Numbered from the stretch's first letter, positions 43,635-53,350 are shown. The stretch is 64,000 nt of DNA from JAOUEA01 sp963821925 (GCA_963821925.1 CAWGFO010000010.1:314724-378723), one strand, 5' to 3'. Notes: a model not told the origin generated them from the letters alone. Made by a program: numbers and translations.

Positions 43635-45005
43635 TCACGGTGCCAGCGGGCGGAACCTCGCCTGGAAGAACCGGAGGTACTCGGGCTCGAACACCATCTC
43701 GAGGCCGCCGGTCTCCGCGGCCCGCCCCATGACATCGGCGATCGAGCGCGCGACCGCGTGCAGGTGCTTGCCCGTGTACACGCGCCTCGGGATCGTGACG
43801 CGCACCAGCTCGAGCGCGGGTCGGCGATGCTCGCCGGTCTCCGGGTCGCGCCCGGCCGAGACGATCCCGCGCTCCATCGTGCGCGTGCCCGAGTCGAGGT
43901 AGATCTCGGCCGCCAGGCGCTGTGCCGGGAACAGGTCCTGCGGCACGTGCGGGTAGATGCGTCGGGCGTCGAGGAACACCGCGTGGCCGCCGATCGGTTC
44001 CACGATCGGCACGCCGAGCGACTCCAGCTCCTCGCCCAGCTCGCGCACCTGGTAGATGCGCGCACGGATCTGAGCGTCTTGGACCGACTCCTCGATCCCG
44101 ACCGCGATCGCCTCCATGTCGCGACCGGCGAGCCCGCCGTAGGTGTGGAGCCCCTCGTAGACCACGCACAGGTTGCGCGCCTGCGCCGCGAGCTCCGGGT
44201 CGCGCAGCCCGATCCAGCCTCCGATGTTCACGAGCGCATCCTTCTTCGCCGACATCGTGCAGGCGTCGGTGAGGTCGCACATCTCGCGGAGGATCTCGGC
44301 GACGCTCCGGTCGGCATAGCCGGCCTCGCGCTCCTGGATGAAGAACGCGTTCTCGACCGCCCGGGTCGCGTCGAACATCACGATCGTCCCGTGTCGGTCC
44401 GCGAGCTCGCGGACCGCCCGGAGGTTGGCCATCGAGATCGGCTGGCCGCCGGCCATGTTCACCGTGCCGGCGATCGACAGGTACGGCACGTGCTCGGCTC
44501 GCTCGATCACCTTCTCGAGCATCTCGAGGTCCACGTCGCCCTTGAACGGATACCGGTCGGCGGGGTCGTGCGCGTCCTCGACGATCACGTCGACGAACGT
44601 GCCCCCGGCGAGCTCCTGATGAAGCCGGGTGGTCGTGAAATACATGTTGCCCGGGATCGTGTCCCCGGGCTGGATCAACATCTCGCTGATGATGTGCTCG
44701 GCCCCGCGCCCCTGGTGCGTGGGGATCACGTGCTCGTACCCGTAGTACCGACGGACCGTCTCCTCGAGCCGGTAGAAGTTCCGCGAGCCCGCGTAGGCCT
44801 CGTCGCCCATCATGATCGCGGCCCACTGCCGGTCGCTCATCGCGTTCGTGCCCGAGTCGGTCAGCAGGTCGATCGTGACCTGATCGGAACGCAGCAGGAA
44901 GGTGTTCCACCCGGCGTCGTCGAGCGCGGCCAGGCGCTCCTCGCGCGACGTGATCGGGATCGCCTCGACGGCCTTGATCTTGTAGGGCTCGTACCAATCG
45001 TTCAC
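43635..45005 (-). CDS. tpl: tyrosine phenol-lyase (beta-tyrosinase)
   Basis: PLP enzyme that splits tyrosine to phenol, pyruvate and ammonia. At 456 residues it has exactly the length of Citrobacter TPL. Key positions line up: Thr49, Tyr71 in GDEAYAGSRNF, Phe123-Thr124 in GNMYFTTTR, the PLP lysine Lys255 in MSAKKDALVNIGG, and Arg379 in TMERGIVSAGRDP (TPL Arg381, which reads the phenol hydroxyl; tryptophanases differ here). The GTG at 45005 is chosen because GGAGGTGAG lies upstream; a GTG at 45014 overlaps that site. Tryptophanase is the alternative but fits less well. Confidence 0.87.
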   Translation of the reverse strand: MNDWYEPYKIKAVEAIPITSREERLAALDDAGWNTFLLRSDQVTIDLLTDSGTNAMSDRQWAAIMMGDEAYAGSRNFYRLEETVRRYYGYEHVIPTHQGRGAEHIISEMLIQPGDTIPGNMYFTTTRLHQELAGGTFVDVIVEDAHDPADRYPFKGDVDLEMLEKVIERAEHVPYLSIAGTVNMAGGQPISMANLRAVRELADRHGTIVMFDATRAVENAFFIQEREAGYADRSVAEILREMCDLTDACTMSAKKDALVNIGGWIGLRDPELAAQARNLCVVYEGLHTYGGLAGRDMEAIAVGIEESVQDAQIRARIYQVRELGEELESLGVPIVEPIGGHAVFLDARRIYPHVPQDLFPAQRLAAEIYLDSGTRTMERGIVSAGRDPETGEHRRPALELVRVTIPRRVYTGKHLHAVARSIADVMGRAAETGGLEMVFEPEYLRFFQARFRPLAP

Positions 45006-45296
45006 GGTGCTCACCTCCGACCCAAGGATGTCGCGGAGGCGTCGGCGACCGCGAGGGCGGTCGACCCCATACGCGCAGGTCGGGCGGCGGGTCCGAAGCG
45101 GCGTCGATGACCGGGCGGAACCCGACCTTGCAGATGACGTGACACCGTGCCAGACTCGTTTCCGGTCGGGTTTCGCCCGGCCCGACGGCGGCACGACGCG
45201 GGCACGTGCCGCCGTCACCTTGTCCGGACGCCGCTCGATCGGTCCAGAGCTCCGAGGGGTCCACGAGGTGCGGGAGTTGCTATCGTGGATGACCCG

Positions 45297-45368
45297 GGGC
45301 GCGTAGCTCAGCGGGAGAGCGCTCGCCTCACACGCGAGAGGTCGCAGGTTCAAAACCTGCCGCGCCCA
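45297..45368 (+). tRNA. tRNA-Val(CAC)
   Basis: Acceptor GGGCGCG / CGCGCCC, anticodon stem CTCGC / GCGAG with loop CTCACAC (anticodon CAC), T-loop TTCAAAA. CCA is not encoded. I see no second copy of its 3' end, so no insertion is evident here. Confidence 0.95.
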
Positions 45369-45525
45369 CCCTGGTGACGAGGCCGGATCGCCGTGCGCGA
45401 TCTGGCCTCACCCGTCTGCCCTATCGCTGTTCTAGGCCGAACGTCTAGGAATGCCGGGGATGAGCTACCACTTGGGTACTACAGCGGCTAGCCTATGACC
45501 GAATCCATTCGGGAGGAGAGAAGGT

Positions 45526-46161
45526 ATGCGCAGACTGGCAGGAGCGCTCGCGCTCGCGTGTCTGTTGGTGGCCGGGCTGGCCGGATCCGCGCTCGCGGAC
45601 CCGCCGGGAGACAACGGCACCGTCAAGATCGAGGGCGTCGAGTTGGTCTCGGACCAGCCCGACAACAACCCTCACCAGGGGTGCCTGTTCACGATCGAGT
45701 TCCGCGGCTTCGACGAGGGTGACCTCTACGCCGACTGGACCCTGGACGCGCATCCGCCGTCGGGTAGCGGCACGATCGCATCGGACAGCGTGTTCATCGG
45801 TGGGGACGCAGCAGGCGGGGCGAATGACCTCGACGCGACGGTGTTGATCAACCTAGCTGACTACGACCTCAGCGCCTTCTTCGAGCACCCACAGCAGGGC
45901 TTCCACATCAAGCTGACGGTGCACGCCGACGGTTCGATCGGCAACGACACGAAGTTCAAGGTCTTCTGGGTCGAGGGTTGCCCGTCCTATCCGCTGCCTG
46001 TCGGCAGTGCGCCGGCCGCAGATCTGACGTCGGGCACGTTCGCCACGGACGGGTCGTCGACCGCGGGCATGTGGCTGATCCTCGCCGGGGCGTTCGGCTT
46101 CGGCGTGCTGCTGGTCGTCGGAGGGCGTCGGGCGCTCGGCAGCCTGGCCAACAAGAAGTAA
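45526..46161 (+). CDS. exported membrane-anchored surface protein
   Basis: A 211-residue protein with a Sec signal peptide (MRRLAGALALACLLVAGLAGSALA), an extracellular beta-rich domain (about 25-170) with two cysteines, a flexible linker rich in Ser/Thr/Gly, and a C-terminal membrane anchor (MWLILAGAFGFGVLLVVGG) followed by RRALGSLANKK. The layout resembles sortase substrates but there is no LPXTG, so it is more likely held by its own helix. The domain is not recognised. GGAGGAG ribosome site. A strong terminator follows. Confidence 0.8.
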   Translation: MRRLAGALALACLLVAGLAGSALADPPGDNGTVKIEGVELVSDQPDNNPHQGCLFTIEFRGFDEGDLYADWTLDAHPPSGSGTIASDSVFIGGDAAGGANDLDATVLINLADYDLSAFFEHPQQGFHIKLTVHADGSIGNDTKFKVFWVEGCPSYPLPVGSAPAADLTSGTFATDGSSTAGMWLILAGAFGFGVLLVVGGRRALGSLANKK

Positions 46162-46179
46162 GCACCGCGAACTCCGCAC

Positions 46180-46213
46180 AACGCCCGGGGTCATCGATCC
46201 GACCCCGGGCGTT
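46180..46213 (+). terminator. hairpin after the surface protein
   Basis: Perfect 13-bp stem AACGCCCGGGGTC / GACCCCGGGCGTT with an 8-base loop, 18 bases after the stop. It ends in GTTGG. A strong terminator between this gene and the ABC operon. Confidence 0.75.
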
Positions 46214-46295
46214 GGCGTGCCCGGGGGTGTGGGAGGTCCTGTGTCCGGCGCGATACGGTGACGCGGTATCCGAGCGTATGGAGGGGTTCCCAGCG

Positions 46296-47057
46296 ATGGC
46301 AGAGACGAACGGGCTCCCCGCGGCGCCGACGAGCGGCGCGGCGGCGAGGGCGGTAGGGCTCCGCAAGGTCTACGGGGAAGGCGATACGGCCGTGGAGGCC
46401 CTGCGCGACGTCTCGGTCGAGTTCGCGGCCGCGGAGTTCACGGCGATCATGGGCCCGTCCGGCTCGGGCAAGTCCACCTTGCTGCACTGCCTGGCAGGGC
46501 TCGACACCCCGAGCGAAGGCCAGGTCTACGTCGGGGACGTCGACCTCACCTCACTTTCCGAGGCCGACCTCACGCGCCTGCGCCGTGACTCGGTCGGCTT
46601 CGTCTTCCAGGCGTTCAATCTGGTGCCGACGCTGTCGGCGGCCGAGAACATCACGCTGCCGCTCGACATCGCGGGCCGCGACGTCGACCAGGGCTGGTTC
46701 GACCAGGTGGTCGACACGATCAACCTGAGGGACCGCCTCGGCCACCGCCCGAACCAGCTGTCCGGGGGTCAGCAGCAGCGGGTCGCGGGCGCGCGCGCGC
46801 TCGTGAGTCGTCCGAAGATCGTCTTCGCCGACGAGCCCACCGGGAACCTCGACTCCCGGTCGGGCGCCGAGCTGCTCGGCTTCCTGCGGGAGGCCGTGAA
46901 GGATCATCAGCAGACGATCGTGATGGTGACCCACGACGCCCACGCGGCGAGCTACGCGGACCGGGTCGTGTTCCTCGCGGACGGGAACGTCGTCGATGAG
47001 ATGCGCGACCCCACGACCGACCGCGTGTTGGACCGGCTCAAGTCCCTGGAGGCCTGA
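46296..47057 (+). CDS. ABC transporter ATP-binding protein (MacB/LolD type)
   Basis: A 253-residue ATPase: Walker A GPSGSGKST at 53-61, Q-loop VFQAFNLVPTL, signature LSGGQQQRVAGARAL, Walker B IVFADEPTGNLDS and switch His in VMVTHDAH. This is the MacB/LolD/FtsE subfamily that powers mechanotransmission-type exporters rather than pore transport. GAGGGG precedes the ATG at 46296; an ATG at 46278 overlaps that site. The permease follows after 5 bases. Confidence 0.93.
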   Translation: MAETNGLPAAPTSGAAARAVGLRKVYGEGDTAVEALRDVSVEFAAAEFTAIMGPSGSGKSTLLHCLAGLDTPSEGQVYVGDVDLTSLSEADLTRLRRDSVGFVFQAFNLVPTLSAAENITLPLDIAGRDVDQGWFDQVVDTINLRDRLGHRPNQLSGGQQQRVAGARALVSRPKIVFADEPTGNLDSRSGAELLGFLREAVKDHQQTIVMVTHDAHAASYADRVVFLADGNVVDEMRDPTTDRVLDRLKSLEA

Positions 47058-47062
47058 CGCCC

Positions 47063-49621
47063 ATGTGGCGCGCGACCTTCAAGGCGTTGCTCGCGAAGAA
47101 GCTGCGCTTCGCGCTCACCGCGCTCTCGGTGGTGCTCGGCGTCGGCTTCGTGGCGGGCACGTTCGTGCTCACCGACACGATGAATGCGGCCTTCGACCAA
47201 CTGTTCAGCGATGCGGCCGGGACCTCCGACGTGATCGTGCGCGCGGAGTCGGCCTTCACCACGGAGCAAGCCGGTCCCGGCGGCGGCGCGTCAGCCGACC
47301 GGGAACCGATCCCGGCCTCCGTGCTGCCACTCGTGAAGTCGGTCACCGGGGTGGCCCTGGTGGGTGGCGACGTGCAGGGGACCGCTCAGATGGTGGACCC
47401 CGTCACCGACGAGCCGATCGGCGGATTCGGTCCGCCCACGATCGGCTCGAACTGGAACGACGTCAGCAGCGGCACGGTCAGCGTCAGCCAGGGCGAGCAG
47501 CCGACGGGCCCCGACGAGGTCGCGATCGACGCCGCGACCGCGAACAAGCACGACCTGACCGTCGGTGAGCAGATCCAGATCCTGTTCGCGGAGGGGACGG
47601 GGGAGTTCACGATCTCCGGCCTCCTCAAGTTCGGCGACGCCGACAACCTGGCGGGGGCGACGCTCGCGATCTTCGACACCACGACGGCGCAGAAGGTCCT
47701 GGGCAAGGAAGGCGTGTACGACACGATCAGCGTGGTGGGCGACGACAGCGTGCCGGCCAGCGAGCTCCGGGCCGACATCCAATCGGTGCTCCCCGACGGC
47801 GTGGAGGCCGTCACGTCCGCGACGGTCGCCGACGAGCAGTCCAAGGCGCTGAAGGAGGGGCTCGGATTCTTCCGGACCGCGCTGCTCGTCTTCGCCTTCA
47901 TCGCCCTGTTCGTGGGCGCCTTCATCATCTTCAACACGTTCTCGATCATCGTCGCGCAGCGAACGCGGGAGCTCGCGCTGTTGCGGGCGCTCGGTGCGTC
48001 GCGGCGTCAGGTCATGACGTCCGTCGTCGTCGAGGCGTTCCTGGTCGGCCTGTTCGCCGCCGTCGTGGGGATCGTGGCCGGGATCGGGATCGCCGCCGGC
48101 CTGAAAGTGCTCCTCGGCGCGTTCGGGATCGACCTGCCCAGCACGTCCCTCCAGCTGCTGCCCCGCACGATCATCGTCTCGCTCCTGATCGGCTCGATCG
48201 TGACGGTGGTCGCGTCGTTCCTGCCGGCGCGCAAGGCCGCCCGCGTGGCGCCGATCCAGGCGCTCCGCGAGTCGGGCGACACCGCGCCGTCCTCGGCCAC
48301 GACGCGCCGACGGCTGATCGTCGGGATCGTCGTCACGGCGCTGGGCGGCGCCGCGCTGCTTTACGGGCTGTTCGGCGCCACCTCCAACGAGGGCGCCCTG
48401 GTCGGGCTGGGCGCGGCCGTGATCTTCGTCGGCGTGGCCATGCTGTCGCCGCTCTTCGCCCGTCCGATCGCGGGTGGCCTCGGCGCGCCCCTCCGTCGGC
48501 TCTCGATATCGGGCAAGCTCGGGCGGGAGAACGCGGTGCGCAGCCCGCGCCGGACCGCATCGACCGCCGCCGCCCTGATGATCGGGCTGGGCCTCGTCTC
48601 GATGGTGGCGATCCTGTCCGCGTCGCTGAAAGCCTCGTTCGACCAGGCGCTCACCGAGACCCTGAGAGCGGACTACATGCTCTCGACGAGCACCTTCACG
48701 TCGTTCGGGGCGGAGGCGGCGAACCTCGTCCGCGACCTCCCGGAGGTCGAGGCCATCACGGAGTTCCGGCAGAACGGGTTCCGGATCGACGGGACGACGG
48801 CGTTCGTGACGGGCGTGCAGCCCGACACCCTCGACACCACCGCGTCGATCGACGTCACTGAGGGCAGCCTCGCCGATCTCGCTCAGCCCGACACGATCAT
48901 GGTCTATGCGGAGGTCGCCAAGGACAACGGCTGGGCCGTGGGCGACACGGTGCCGGCGCAGTTCGCTACGGTCGGCGACGCGCCGCTCACGCTGGTGGGG
49001 ATCTACGGAGACAACCGGCTCGCCGGGGACTACCTGATCTCGCTCGACACCTACGACACGTATTTCACCGAGCCGCTCGACAGCTTCGTGCTCGTGAAGG
49101 CCTCGCCGGACGTGCCGCTCGCCGATGCCCAGGCCGCGATCGAAGCCGCCGTGAAGGGCCTGCCGAACATCCAGGTGCAGGACCAGGCCGCCTTCCGCGA
49201 GCAACAGGCGGGGTTCATCGACCAGTTGCTCGGCCTCGTGACCGCGCTGCTGTTCATGTCGATCCTGATCGCCGTGTTCGGCATCGTGAACACGCTGGGA
49301 CTCTCGATCTACGAACGCACGCGAGAGCTCGGGCTGCTACGGGCTGTGGGCATGAGCCGACGTCAGGTGAAGCGCATGATCCGCTGGGAAGCGGTGATCA
49401 TCGCGATCTTCGGAGCGTCGCTCGGCATCGTGATCGGGATCCTGTTCGGCTGGGCGCTGCAGCAGGCCCTGGCGAACCAGGGCGTCACGCAGCTGAAGAT
49501 CCCGGTGGGACAGCTCCTGTTCTACCTGGTGTTCGCGGGGTTGATCGGCGTGCTGGCGGCGATCTGGCCCGCACGGCGGGCCGCGAAGCTCAACGTGCTC
49601 GAGGCGATCTCGTACGAGTAG
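47063..49621 (+). CDS. ABC transporter permease, double FtsX type
   Basis: An 852-residue permease: N-terminal span (ALTALSVVLGVGFVAGTFV), a large outside domain, three spans (first FtsX domain near residues 275-400, including ALLRALGASRRQVMTSVV), two more spans, a second outside domain, and a second FtsX domain at the C-terminus (RELGLLRAVGMSRRQVKRMI). The duplicated layout matches actinobacterial lipoprotein or peptide exporters of the DUF214/MacB class. It works with the ATPase just upstream. Confidence 0.92.
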   Translation: MWRATFKALLAKKLRFALTALSVVLGVGFVAGTFVLTDTMNAAFDQLFSDAAGTSDVIVRAESAFTTEQAGPGGGASADREPIPASVLPLVKSVTGVALVGGDVQGTAQMVDPVTDEPIGGFGPPTIGSNWNDVSSGTVSVSQGEQPTGPDEVAIDAATANKHDLTVGEQIQILFAEGTGEFTISGLLKFGDADNLAGATLAIFDTTTAQKVLGKEGVYDTISVVGDDSVPASELRADIQSVLPDGVEAVTSATVADEQSKALKEGLGFFRTALLVFAFIALFVGAFIIFNTFSIIVAQRTRELALLRALGASRRQVMTSVVVEAFLVGLFAAVVGIVAGIGIAAGLKVLLGAFGIDLPSTSLQLLPRTIIVSLLIGSIVTVVASFLPARKAARVAPIQALRESGDTAPSSATTRRRLIVGIVVTALGGAALLYGLFGATSNEGALVGLGAAVIFVGVAMLSPLFARPIAGGLGAPLRRLSISGKLGRENAVRSPRRTASTAAALMIGLGLVSMVAILSASLKASFDQALTETLRADYMLSTSTFTSFGAEAANLVRDLPEVEAITEFRQNGFRIDGTTAFVTGVQPDTLDTTASIDVTEGSLADLAQPDTIMVYAEVAKDNGWAVGDTVPAQFATVGDAPLTLVGIYGDNRLAGDYLISLDTYDTYFTEPLDSFVLVKASPDVPLADAQAAIEAAVKGLPNIQVQDQAAFREQQAGFIDQLLGLVTALLFMSILIAVFGIVNTLGLSIYERTRELGLLRAVGMSRRQVKRMIRWEAVIIAIFGASLGIVIGILFGWALQQALANQGVTQLKIPVGQLLFYLVFAGLIGVLAAIWPARRAAKLNVLEAISYE

Positions 49622-49675
49622 GGCCCGTCACTCGACGGCCGGGTCGCGCGAGCAGCGGCCTTTATGATGACGCGC

Positions 49676-51622
49676 ATGCCGCGCCTGACCCTGCCCGACG
49701 CGAAGGTGGCCGAGCTCCCCGAGGGGGAGCCGGTCGGCGCCGCGATGCCCAAGGGGACGATCGCCGCGCGCGTCGACGGCGAGCTCCGCGATCTGTCGTT
49801 CGTGCCCGCGGGCGACGCCGTCGTCGAGCCGATCGCCCCGGGGTCCGAGGACGGGCTGCACGTCCTGCGGCACTCGACCGCGCACGTGCTGGCACAAGCG
49901 GTCTGCGATCTCTACCCGGGCGCGAGGTACGCGATCGGTCCGGCGATCGAGGACGGCTTCTACTACGACTTCGACCTGCCCGAGCCGCTCCAGCCGGCCG
50001 ACCTCGCGAAGATCGACCGCCGGATGCGGCAGATCGCGAAGCAGAACCAGCCGTTCGTCCGCGAGGATCTCTCGCGCGACGAGGCGCGCGCACGCCTGGC
50101 GGACCAGCCGTTCAAGGTGGAGATCATCGACGGCCTCGAAGAGGAGGAGGCCGCCGCGGGTGAGGCGACCGTGGGCGACACGGTCAGCCTGTATCGCAAC
50201 GGGGGATGGGCGGACCTCTGCATGGGCCCGCACGTGCCGCACACGGGCAAGCTCGGCGCCTTCAAGCTCACGAGCCTCGCGGGCGCCTACTGGCGCGGCG
50301 ACGACTCGCGCCCGATGCTCACGCGGATCTACGGCACCGCCTGGGCCACCCAGGACGACCTCGATGCCCATCTGGAGCGGGTCGCGGAGGCCGAGCGGCG
50401 CGACCACCGGCGTCTCGGGATCGAGCTCGACCTGTTCTCGTTCCCCGACGAGATCGGGTCGGGGCTGCCCGTGTTCCACCCGCGGGGCGGGCTGATCCGC
50501 CGGCTGATGGAGGACTACTCGCGCCGTCGCCACGAGGAGGCCGGCTACGAGTTCGTGAACTCTCCGCATATCACGAAGTCGGATCTCTTCGTGACGAGCG
50601 GGCACCTCGATTGGTTCGCCGAGGGCATGTTCCCGCCGATGGAGCTCGACGACGGCAGCCGGTACTACCTGAAGCCGATGAACTGCCCGATGCACATCCT
50701 GATCTACCGGAGCCGCACCCGGAGCTACCGGGAGCTGCCGCTGCGGCTCTTCGAGTTCGGGACGGTCTACCGCTACGAGAAGTCGGGTGTGATCCACGGG
50801 CTCACGCGGGTGCGCGGCGTCACGATGGACGACGCCCACATCTTCACGACGAAGGAGCAGATGGGCGAGGAGCTCCGTTCGCTCCTGGTGTTCGTACTCG
50901 ATCTGCTCCGCGACTACGGCCTGGATGACTTCTACCTGGAGCTCTCGACCAAGCCGGAGGGCAAGGCCGTGGGCACGGACGAGGAGTGGGCCGAGGGGAT
51001 CGAGATCCTCCGGGAGGCCGCCGAGTCGATGGATCTGAAGCTCGTGATGGACGAGGGCGGCGGGGCCTTCTACGGCCCGAAGATCAGCGTGCAGGCCAAG
51101 GATGCGATCGGACGCACCTGGCAGATGTCGACGATCCAGGTCGACTTCCAGCTGCCCCAACGCTTCGACCTGCACTACGCGGGCGCCGACGGCGAGCGCC
51201 ATCGGCCGGTCATGATCCACCGCGCGCTGTTCGGGTCGGTCGAACGCTTCTTCGGGGTGCTGACCGAGCACTACGCGGGGGCCTTCCCGCTGTGGCTCGC
51301 GCCCGAGCAGCTTCGCTTCGTGCCCGTGGCCGACCGGCACGCCGAGCGCTGCCACGAGCTCGCGATCGCGGCGAAGGCGGCGGGGCTCCGCGCGACGGTC
51401 GACGACTCCAAGGAGAGCGTCGGCAAGAAGATCCGCGCCGCGCAGCTGATGAAGGCGCCGTACACGCTCGTGGTCGGCGACAAGGAACTCGAGTCGGCGA
51501 CGTACACCGTGCGCGACCGCGCCGGCGTGGAGACGTCCGGGGTGCCGTTCGACCGCATCGTGGAGGCGCTCGGCGAGGAGGTCCGCACGCGCGCGCTCGA
51601 GCAGACCGACTTCGGGGCCTGA
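49676..51622 (+). CDS. thrS: threonine-tRNA ligase
   Basis: Charges tRNA-Thr. The 648-residue protein has a TGS-like start, the editing domain (HSTAHVLAQAV), the class II catalytic core (MNCPMHILIYRSR, FEFGTVYRYEKSGV, HRALFGSVERFFGVL) and the anticodon-binding C-terminus. TATGAT at 49663-49668 ends 7 bases before the ATG at 49676, so a leaderless transcript is likely and the upstream ATG at 49664, inside the -10, is rejected. It heads the conserved thrS-HIT-glycolipid neighbourhood. Confidence 0.96.
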   Translation: MPRLTLPDAKVAELPEGEPVGAAMPKGTIAARVDGELRDLSFVPAGDAVVEPIAPGSEDGLHVLRHSTAHVLAQAVCDLYPGARYAIGPAIEDGFYYDFDLPEPLQPADLAKIDRRMRQIAKQNQPFVREDLSRDEARARLADQPFKVEIIDGLEEEEAAAGEATVGDTVSLYRNGGWADLCMGPHVPHTGKLGAFKLTSLAGAYWRGDDSRPMLTRIYGTAWATQDDLDAHLERVAEAERRDHRRLGIELDLFSFPDEIGSGLPVFHPRGGLIRRLMEDYSRRRHEEAGYEFVNSPHITKSDLFVTSGHLDWFAEGMFPPMELDDGSRYYLKPMNCPMHILIYRSRTRSYRELPLRLFEFGTVYRYEKSGVIHGLTRVRGVTMDDAHIFTTKEQMGEELRSLLVFVLDLLRDYGLDDFYLELSTKPEGKAVGTDEEWAEGIEILREAAESMDLKLVMDEGGGAFYGPKISVQAKDAIGRTWQMSTIQVDFQLPQRFDLHYAGADGERHRPVMIHRALFGSVERFFGVLTEHYAGAFPLWLAPEQLRFVPVADRHAERCHELAIAAKAAGLRATVDDSKESVGKKIRAAQLMKAPYTLVVGDKELESATYTVRDRAGVETSGVPFDRIVEALGEEVRTRALEQTDFGA

Positions 51623-51623
51623 G

Positions 51624-52121
51624 GTGACCGACCACCTCTGGAGCCCCTGGCGGATGCAGTACATCCAGGCGGCCACGGAGGAGTCCGAGGCCGACGCCGG
51701 CTGCATCTTCTGTGCGATCGGGGCGGGGGAGGAGTCCGACCGGGTGCTCACCCGCGGGGCGCTCGGCTACGTCGTCCTCAACAAGTTCCCGTACAACCCG
51801 GGTCACCTGCTCGTGGTCCCGAACCGCCACGAGGGCGACCTCGAGGCGCTCACCGCCGACGAGAACGCCGAGCTGCAGGCGCTGCTCCAGCGGTCGATCC
51901 GGGCGCTGCGCGCGGAGTCGGAGCCGCACGGGTTCAACGTGGGGATGAACCTCGGACGGATCGCCGGGGCCGGGATCCCGGGCCACCTGCACTGGCACAT
52001 CGTGCCGCGCTGGAGCGGAGACACCAACTACATGCCGGTGGTCGGGGAGACGCGCGTGCTCCCTGAGCTGCTGGCCGACACCTATCGGCGCCTCGCGCCG
52101 CGCTTCGAGGGGGACGGATGA
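51624..52121 (+). CDS. HIT-family nucleotide hydrolase/phosphorylase
   Basis: A 165-residue histidine-triad protein with HLHWHIVPRW (His121, 123, 125) and a CIFC pair near residue 28-30 of the kind that binds zinc in the actinobacterial diadenosine-polyphosphate phosphorylases. In mycobacteria the gene right after thrS is the Ap4A phosphorylase, so the same role is likely here. The GTG start lies 1 base after the thrS stop; the stop overlaps the next ATG. Confidence 0.9.
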   Translation: MTDHLWSPWRMQYIQAATEESEADAGCIFCAIGAGEESDRVLTRGALGYVVLNKFPYNPGHLLVVPNRHEGDLEALTADENAELQALLQRSIRALRAESEPHGFNVGMNLGRIAGAGIPGHLHWHIVPRWSGDTNYMPVVGETRVLPELLADTYRRLAPRFEGDG

Positions 52122-52928
52122 CCGAGGGACGGGTCGGGTTCGAGGGCGGGGAGCTGGCGTACGAGGTCGCGGGAGAGGGGCCCACGGTCACCTTCCTCCA
52201 CCCAGGGCTCTGGGACATGCGGACGTGGGACCGCGAGTTCGGGCGGTTCGCCGACGCCGGCTACCGCGTGGTGCGGTTCGATCAGCGCGGCTACGGACGG
52301 TCGAGCCGGCTCACCGGCGCGCCGTACTCGAACGTGCGGGATCTGCTGGCCGTGCTCGACGCCACGGGCACCGAGACGACGGCGCTCGTCGGCTGCTCGA
52401 TGGGCGGCGCGCTCGCGATCGACGCGACCCTCACGGCCCCCGATCGCGTCTGGGCGCTCGTCCCGGTCGCGGCCGCGCTCGGCGGTGTCGAGGATCTTGA
52501 AGAGGAGATCGAGTGGTGGGAGCGTGTCAGCGCGCCGATCGAGGCGGCGCTGGAGGCCGGAGACCTGGAACGCGCCGAGGACCTGCGGCTCGAGCTGCTC
52601 TGGGCGCCGCTCGGGACCGCGGATCCCGCCGGCGCGCGGATCCGAGAGATCGCCTTCGACAACCTGCACGAGATCACCCAGGACGAGAGCGGCGCCGAGG
52701 AGCTCGACCCGCCTGCCGCCCTCCGCTTGGGCGAGATCGACGTGCCGACGCTCGTGATCGCGGCGGAGCACGACCCTCCGGGTGGCCGCCGCCTGAGCGA
52801 ACTGATCGCGCGCGGGGTGCTCGACGCCCGGCTCGTCACGATCGAGGGCGCCGACCACGTGGTGAACCTCCGGCAGCCCGACGCGTTCGAAGCGGCCGTC
52901 CTGCCGTTCCTCGGCCGAGGTGCGCTGA
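52118..52928 (+). CDS. alpha/beta hydrolase, 3' frameshift
   Basis: About 270 residues of an alpha/beta hydrolase: oxyanion HPGLWDMRTWD, RFDQRGYGRS, nucleophile elbow VGCSMGGALA, acid near AAEHDPPGG, and catalytic histidine EGADHVVNL. The uninterrupted frame runs on to 53452 across the next gene, which is implausible. One base shift near 52913 gives LPFLAEVR and a TGA at 52926-52928, four bases before the next GTG; I use that end. The substrate is unknown. Confidence 0.75.
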
Positions 52929-52931
52929 CCC

Positions 52932-53327
52932 GTGGACCGGCTCTTCCTGCTCGTCGCGGCGCTCGGCGGGTTCGTCGGCGTCGCGTTCGGCGCGTTCGGC
53001 GCGCACGCCCTGCAGCGGCGGGTCACGTCCGAGCGGCTCGTGACGTTCGAGACCGGCGTCCGCTACCTGTTCGTGCACGCGCTCGCGCTGGGGCTGGTGG
53101 TCGCGGTGCGGACCTGGGCGCCCGACACGGCGGCCTCGGCGATCGCGGGGATCGCGTTCATCGTCGGGATCGTGCTCTTCAGCGGCAGCCTGTTCGTGCT
53201 CGTGTGGCTGGACCGACCGAGGCTCGGGGCGATCACGCCGATCGGCGGCGTGGCATTGCTGATCGGTTGGGCGGCCCTCGCGATGGCCGTGCTCACCGCG
53301 AGCTTCGTGTTCGACGCGATCGCCTGA
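52932..53327 (+). CDS. DUF423 membrane protein (YgdD-like)
   Basis: A 131-residue protein with four membrane spans and the family start LFLLVAALGGFVGVAFGAFGAHAL, then ETGVRYLFVHALAL. DUF423 proteins are widespread inner-membrane proteins of unknown role. GTG start close behind the hydrolase. It converges with EF-G2, with a GC hairpin between. Confidence 0.88.
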   Translation: MDRLFLLVAALGGFVGVAFGAFGAHALQRRVTSERLVTFETGVRYLFVHALALGLVVAVRTWAPDTAASAIAGIAFIVGIVLFSGSLFVLVWLDRPRLGAITPIGGVALLIGWAALAMAVLTASFVFDAIA

Positions 53328-53332
53328 CGTGC

Positions 53333-53350
53333 GCCCGGCCGCGGCCGGGC
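53333..53350. terminator. palindromic hairpin between convergent genes
   Basis: GCCCGGC - CGCG - GCCGGGC in the 36-base gap between the DUF423 and EF-G2 stops. It can act in both directions. Confidence 0.5.

Noticed and set aside
43635..45005. Tryptophanase
   Set aside because: The specificity region reads MERGIVSAGRD with Arg at the TPL 381 position and the length matches TPL exactly.
43492..45264. Alternative 590-codon frame over tyrosine phenol-lyase
   Set aside because: Arg/Gly/Asp-rich shadow of the real gene.
45526..46161. Sortase-anchored LPXTG protein
   Set aside because: The signal peptide and C-terminal anchor fit, but no LPXTG-like motif precedes the hydrophobic tail.
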